NCBI GenBank assembly: GCA_947036475.1
Contig: CAMQRG010000088.1
Span: 1-8,005 of the forward strand
Reading direction: 5' to 3'
Length of the DNA: 8,005 nt
From: an uncultured Clostridia bacterium
GTDB taxonomy: Bacteria > Bacillota > Clostridia > Lachnospirales > Anaerotignaceae
The notes under the pieces were generated by a model. It was not told where the DNA came from, ran no database searches, and saw only the letters and a program-made list of their open reading frames with translations. This document shows, piece after piece, positions 7,260-8,005 of the stretch. The translations under genes and the position numbers were made by a program. Position 1 is the first letter of the stretch. The number at the start of each line of letters is the position of its first letter.

Positions 7260-7281
7260 TCTTCGTAAAAAAGAATATAAT
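7253..7281 (+). promoter_or_regulatory. Sigma-A promoter of the unknown gene at 7303
   Basis: TTGAAT (7253-7258), a 17-base spacer and a perfect TATAAT (7276-7281). The expected start near 7288 falls at the edge of the ribosome site (AAAGGAG, 7287-7293), so the leader would be only about 15 bases. Confidence 0.75.
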
Positions 7282-7302
7282 AAGGGAAAGGAGCTGGTGC
7301 GT

Positions 7303-7647
7303 ATGGGAAAATACATAGTATATGCGGGGATACTTTCGGCGGCGATTGGCTATGGGGCAGACACCGCAGAAGGGCATTTATTTTCATACATGGAGAAGAA
7401 GGACATACGGGCGGAAAACGGGGAGAGGTTTGCGGCGGTGTGCGGGGAAAAGGTCTATAAAAAACTTGGCGATAAAAAATACCTGGTGAGGAACGGGGAA
7501 CAGGTCGTAATGCTGGATATGGACGATTTGGCGGAGGGGCAGGTAATCAGCTGGGAACTGGTTGAGAGAATAGAGAAAGACGCAACGGAAAATCTGCGAA
7601 AAATGCAGGAAAACAGGGGTTTTCAAAAGAATCTTAAAAAAAGCTGA
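7303..7647 (+). CDS. Hypothetical protein, 114 residues
   Basis: I do not recognise a family. ATG 7303 follows AAAGGAG with a nine-base gap; an in-frame GTG at 7297 is too close to that site. Residues 4-18 form a moderately hydrophobic segment (YIVYAGILSAAIGYG) that could be a short membrane anchor or a buried helix; it is not a typical signal peptide, having one Lys and no clear cleavage site. The rest is charged and mixed, with a beta-like stretch KKYLVRNGEQVVMLDMDD (58-75). A Lys/Glu-rich helix and coiled-coil-prone tail follow (WELVERIEKDATENLRKMQE, 84-103). There is one Cys (47). The last codons (about QKNLKKS) and the stop lie in A-rich DNA that belongs to the first rrn promoter repeat, so the C-terminus may have been reshaped by that junction. 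Its strong promoter and ribosome site argue that it is a real gene. Its divergent partner is an XRE regulator. Confidence 0.7.
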   Translation: MGKYIVYAGILSAAIGYGADTAEGHLFSYMEKKDIRAENGERFAAVCGEKVYKKLGDKKYLVRNGEQVVMLDMDDLAEGQVISWELVERIEKDATENLRKMQENRGFQKNLKKS

Positions 7648-7666
7648 AAAAAATTGGAAAAAAGTG

Positions 7667-7694
7667 TTGACAAATTCCATGAATGGGGTATAAT
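7667..7694 (+). promoter_or_regulatory. rrn promoter P1
   Basis: Perfect TTGACA (7667-7672) and perfect TATAAT (7689-7694) with a 16-base spacer, preceded by an A-rich UP-like element at 7636-7663. The spacer is one base shorter than in P2 and P3 and its sequence is unrelated, so its strength or control may differ. Confidence 0.88.
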
Positions 7695-7770
7695 GATAAA
7701 GCCGCTGAGGTGAGAAACACAGCCAGGGCGGCCAGGCAGGAAAAAGATTGAAAAAAATCGAAAAAAGTGC

Positions 7771-7799
7771 TTGACAAACAAAAATGTATCTGATAAGAT
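7771..7799 (+). promoter_or_regulatory. rrn promoter P2
   Basis: TTGACA (7771-7776), a 17-base spacer ending in TGA (extended -10) and TAAGAT (7794-7799), with an A-rich UP-like element at 7741-7767. Transcription should start near 7806, directly at the GCCGCTGAG word. Confidence 0.88.
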
Positions 7800-7871
7800 A
7801 GATTTTGCCGCTGAGGTAAGAAATGCCAGAGCGGACAAGCAAAAAAAGATTGAAAAAATCGAAAAAAGTGC

Positions 7872-7900
7872 TTGACAAACGAAATCACATCTGATAAGAT
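7872..7900 (+). promoter_or_regulatory. rrn promoter P3
   Basis: TTGACA (7872-7877), a 17-base spacer ending in TGA and TAAGAT (7895-7900), with an A-rich UP-like element at 7841-7867. The start is expected near 7907. The first bases of the transcript can form a 5-bp hairpin (CCGCT 7909-7913 with AGCGG 7919-7923). Confidence 0.88.
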
Positions 7901-7923
7901 AGACTTCGCCGCTGAGAAAGCGG

Positions 7924-8005
7924 AGCGGATCCTTGAAAACTGAACAATGGATAAGAACACACAACCCATAGTCAATTCAACCGGCGGAAGCCGGAAAAAG
8001 ACAAG
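7924..8005 (+). promoter_or_regulatory. rrn leader with boxA-like sequence and GGAA-loop hairpin; 16S gene expected beyond the window
   Basis: CCTTGAAAACTGAACAATGG (7931-7950) resembles the boxA antitermination word of Firmicutes rRNA leaders, where the Nus factors bind. A hairpin CCGGC-GGAA-GCCGG (7981-7994) lies near the right edge. No 16S sequence (for example AGAGTTTGATC) is reached by base 8005. The assignment to an rRNA operon is inferred from the promoter array plus this leader. It is strong but not directly proven inside the window. Confidence 0.8.

Larger units (their letters stand above)
7636..7930 (+). repeat. Three tandem ~100-bp repeats, each an rrn promoter unit
   Basis: The units run about 7636-7740, 7741-7840 and 7841-7930. 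Each has an A-rich block with the shared pattern TGAAAAAA(A)T-G-AAAAAAGTG, then TTGACA, a -10 box, and GCCGCTGAG six or seven bases after the -10 box (7701, 7807, 7908). The TTGACA boxes lie 104 and 101 bases apart. Units 2 and 3 are nearly identical through the -10 box; unit 1 is more diverged. The third unit runs into the rrn leader. The layout indicates promoter duplication rather than a CRISPR or coding repeat. Confidence 0.9.

Noticed and set aside
7636..7930. Possible CRISPR or satellite array from the three ~100-bp repeats.
   Set aside because: The repeated parts are promoter elements with consensus boxes. There are only three diverged units, no uniform spacers and no cas genes, and the array leads into an rrn leader.
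7384..7975. Overlapping Phe-rich - strand frames across the right end.
   Set aside because: They are the reverse reading of the A-rich rrn promoter repeats and of the 114-residue gene. The repeated Phe/Leu peptides mirror the DNA repeat and no start signals are present.

Overview
The window looks like a chromosomal segment of a motile, anaerobic-type Bacillota (Firmicutes), probably a clostridial relative. The evidence is a flagellin with a clostridial-type C-terminus, strong GGAGG-type ribosome sites, consensus sigma-A promoters, a short XRE regulator of a kind common in gut Clostridia, and an rrn leader word (CCTTGAAAACTGAACAATG) typical of Firmicutes. I cannot fix the genus. By eye, GC is clearly higher in dusB and glpK than in the flagellin gene or the right-hand end.

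Left part, + strand: the 3' part of a large flagellin gene (1-1769) ends at a strong intrinsic terminator. A dusB-type tRNA-dihydrouridine synthase (1907-2866) follows with its own promoter. A 97-base stretch packed with palindromes comes next, then glycerol kinase glpK (2983-4467). A bidirectional terminator (4496-4546) separates glpK from the convergent genes.

Middle part, - strand: read in the direction of transcription, these are a small XRE regulator (7183-6965), the manganese exporter mntP (6720-6157, near-consensus promoter and probable TTG start), a PAP2-family membrane phosphatase (6144-5584) whose ribosome site overlaps the mntP stop, and an AEC-family transporter (5483-4554) with its own promoter. 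mntP and the phosphatase gene form a tight operon.

Right part: the XRE gene is divergent from a small gene of unknown function (7303-7647), and the two promoters overlap at their -35 boxes. The last 370 bases hold three tandem, roughly 100-bp promoter repeats. Each has an A-rich upstream element, TTGACA, a -10 box and the word GCCGCTGAG. A boxA-like leader and a GNRA-type hairpin follow. This is the promoter region of a ribosomal RNA operon whose 16S gene should begin just past the window's right edge.

I see no CRISPR array, insertion sequence, prophage or defence system, and nothing that I would call a new biological system. The most notable items are the triplicated rrn promoter (its first copy supplies the 3' end of the neighbouring gene), the palindrome cluster before glpK, and the divergent regulator/unknown gene pair.
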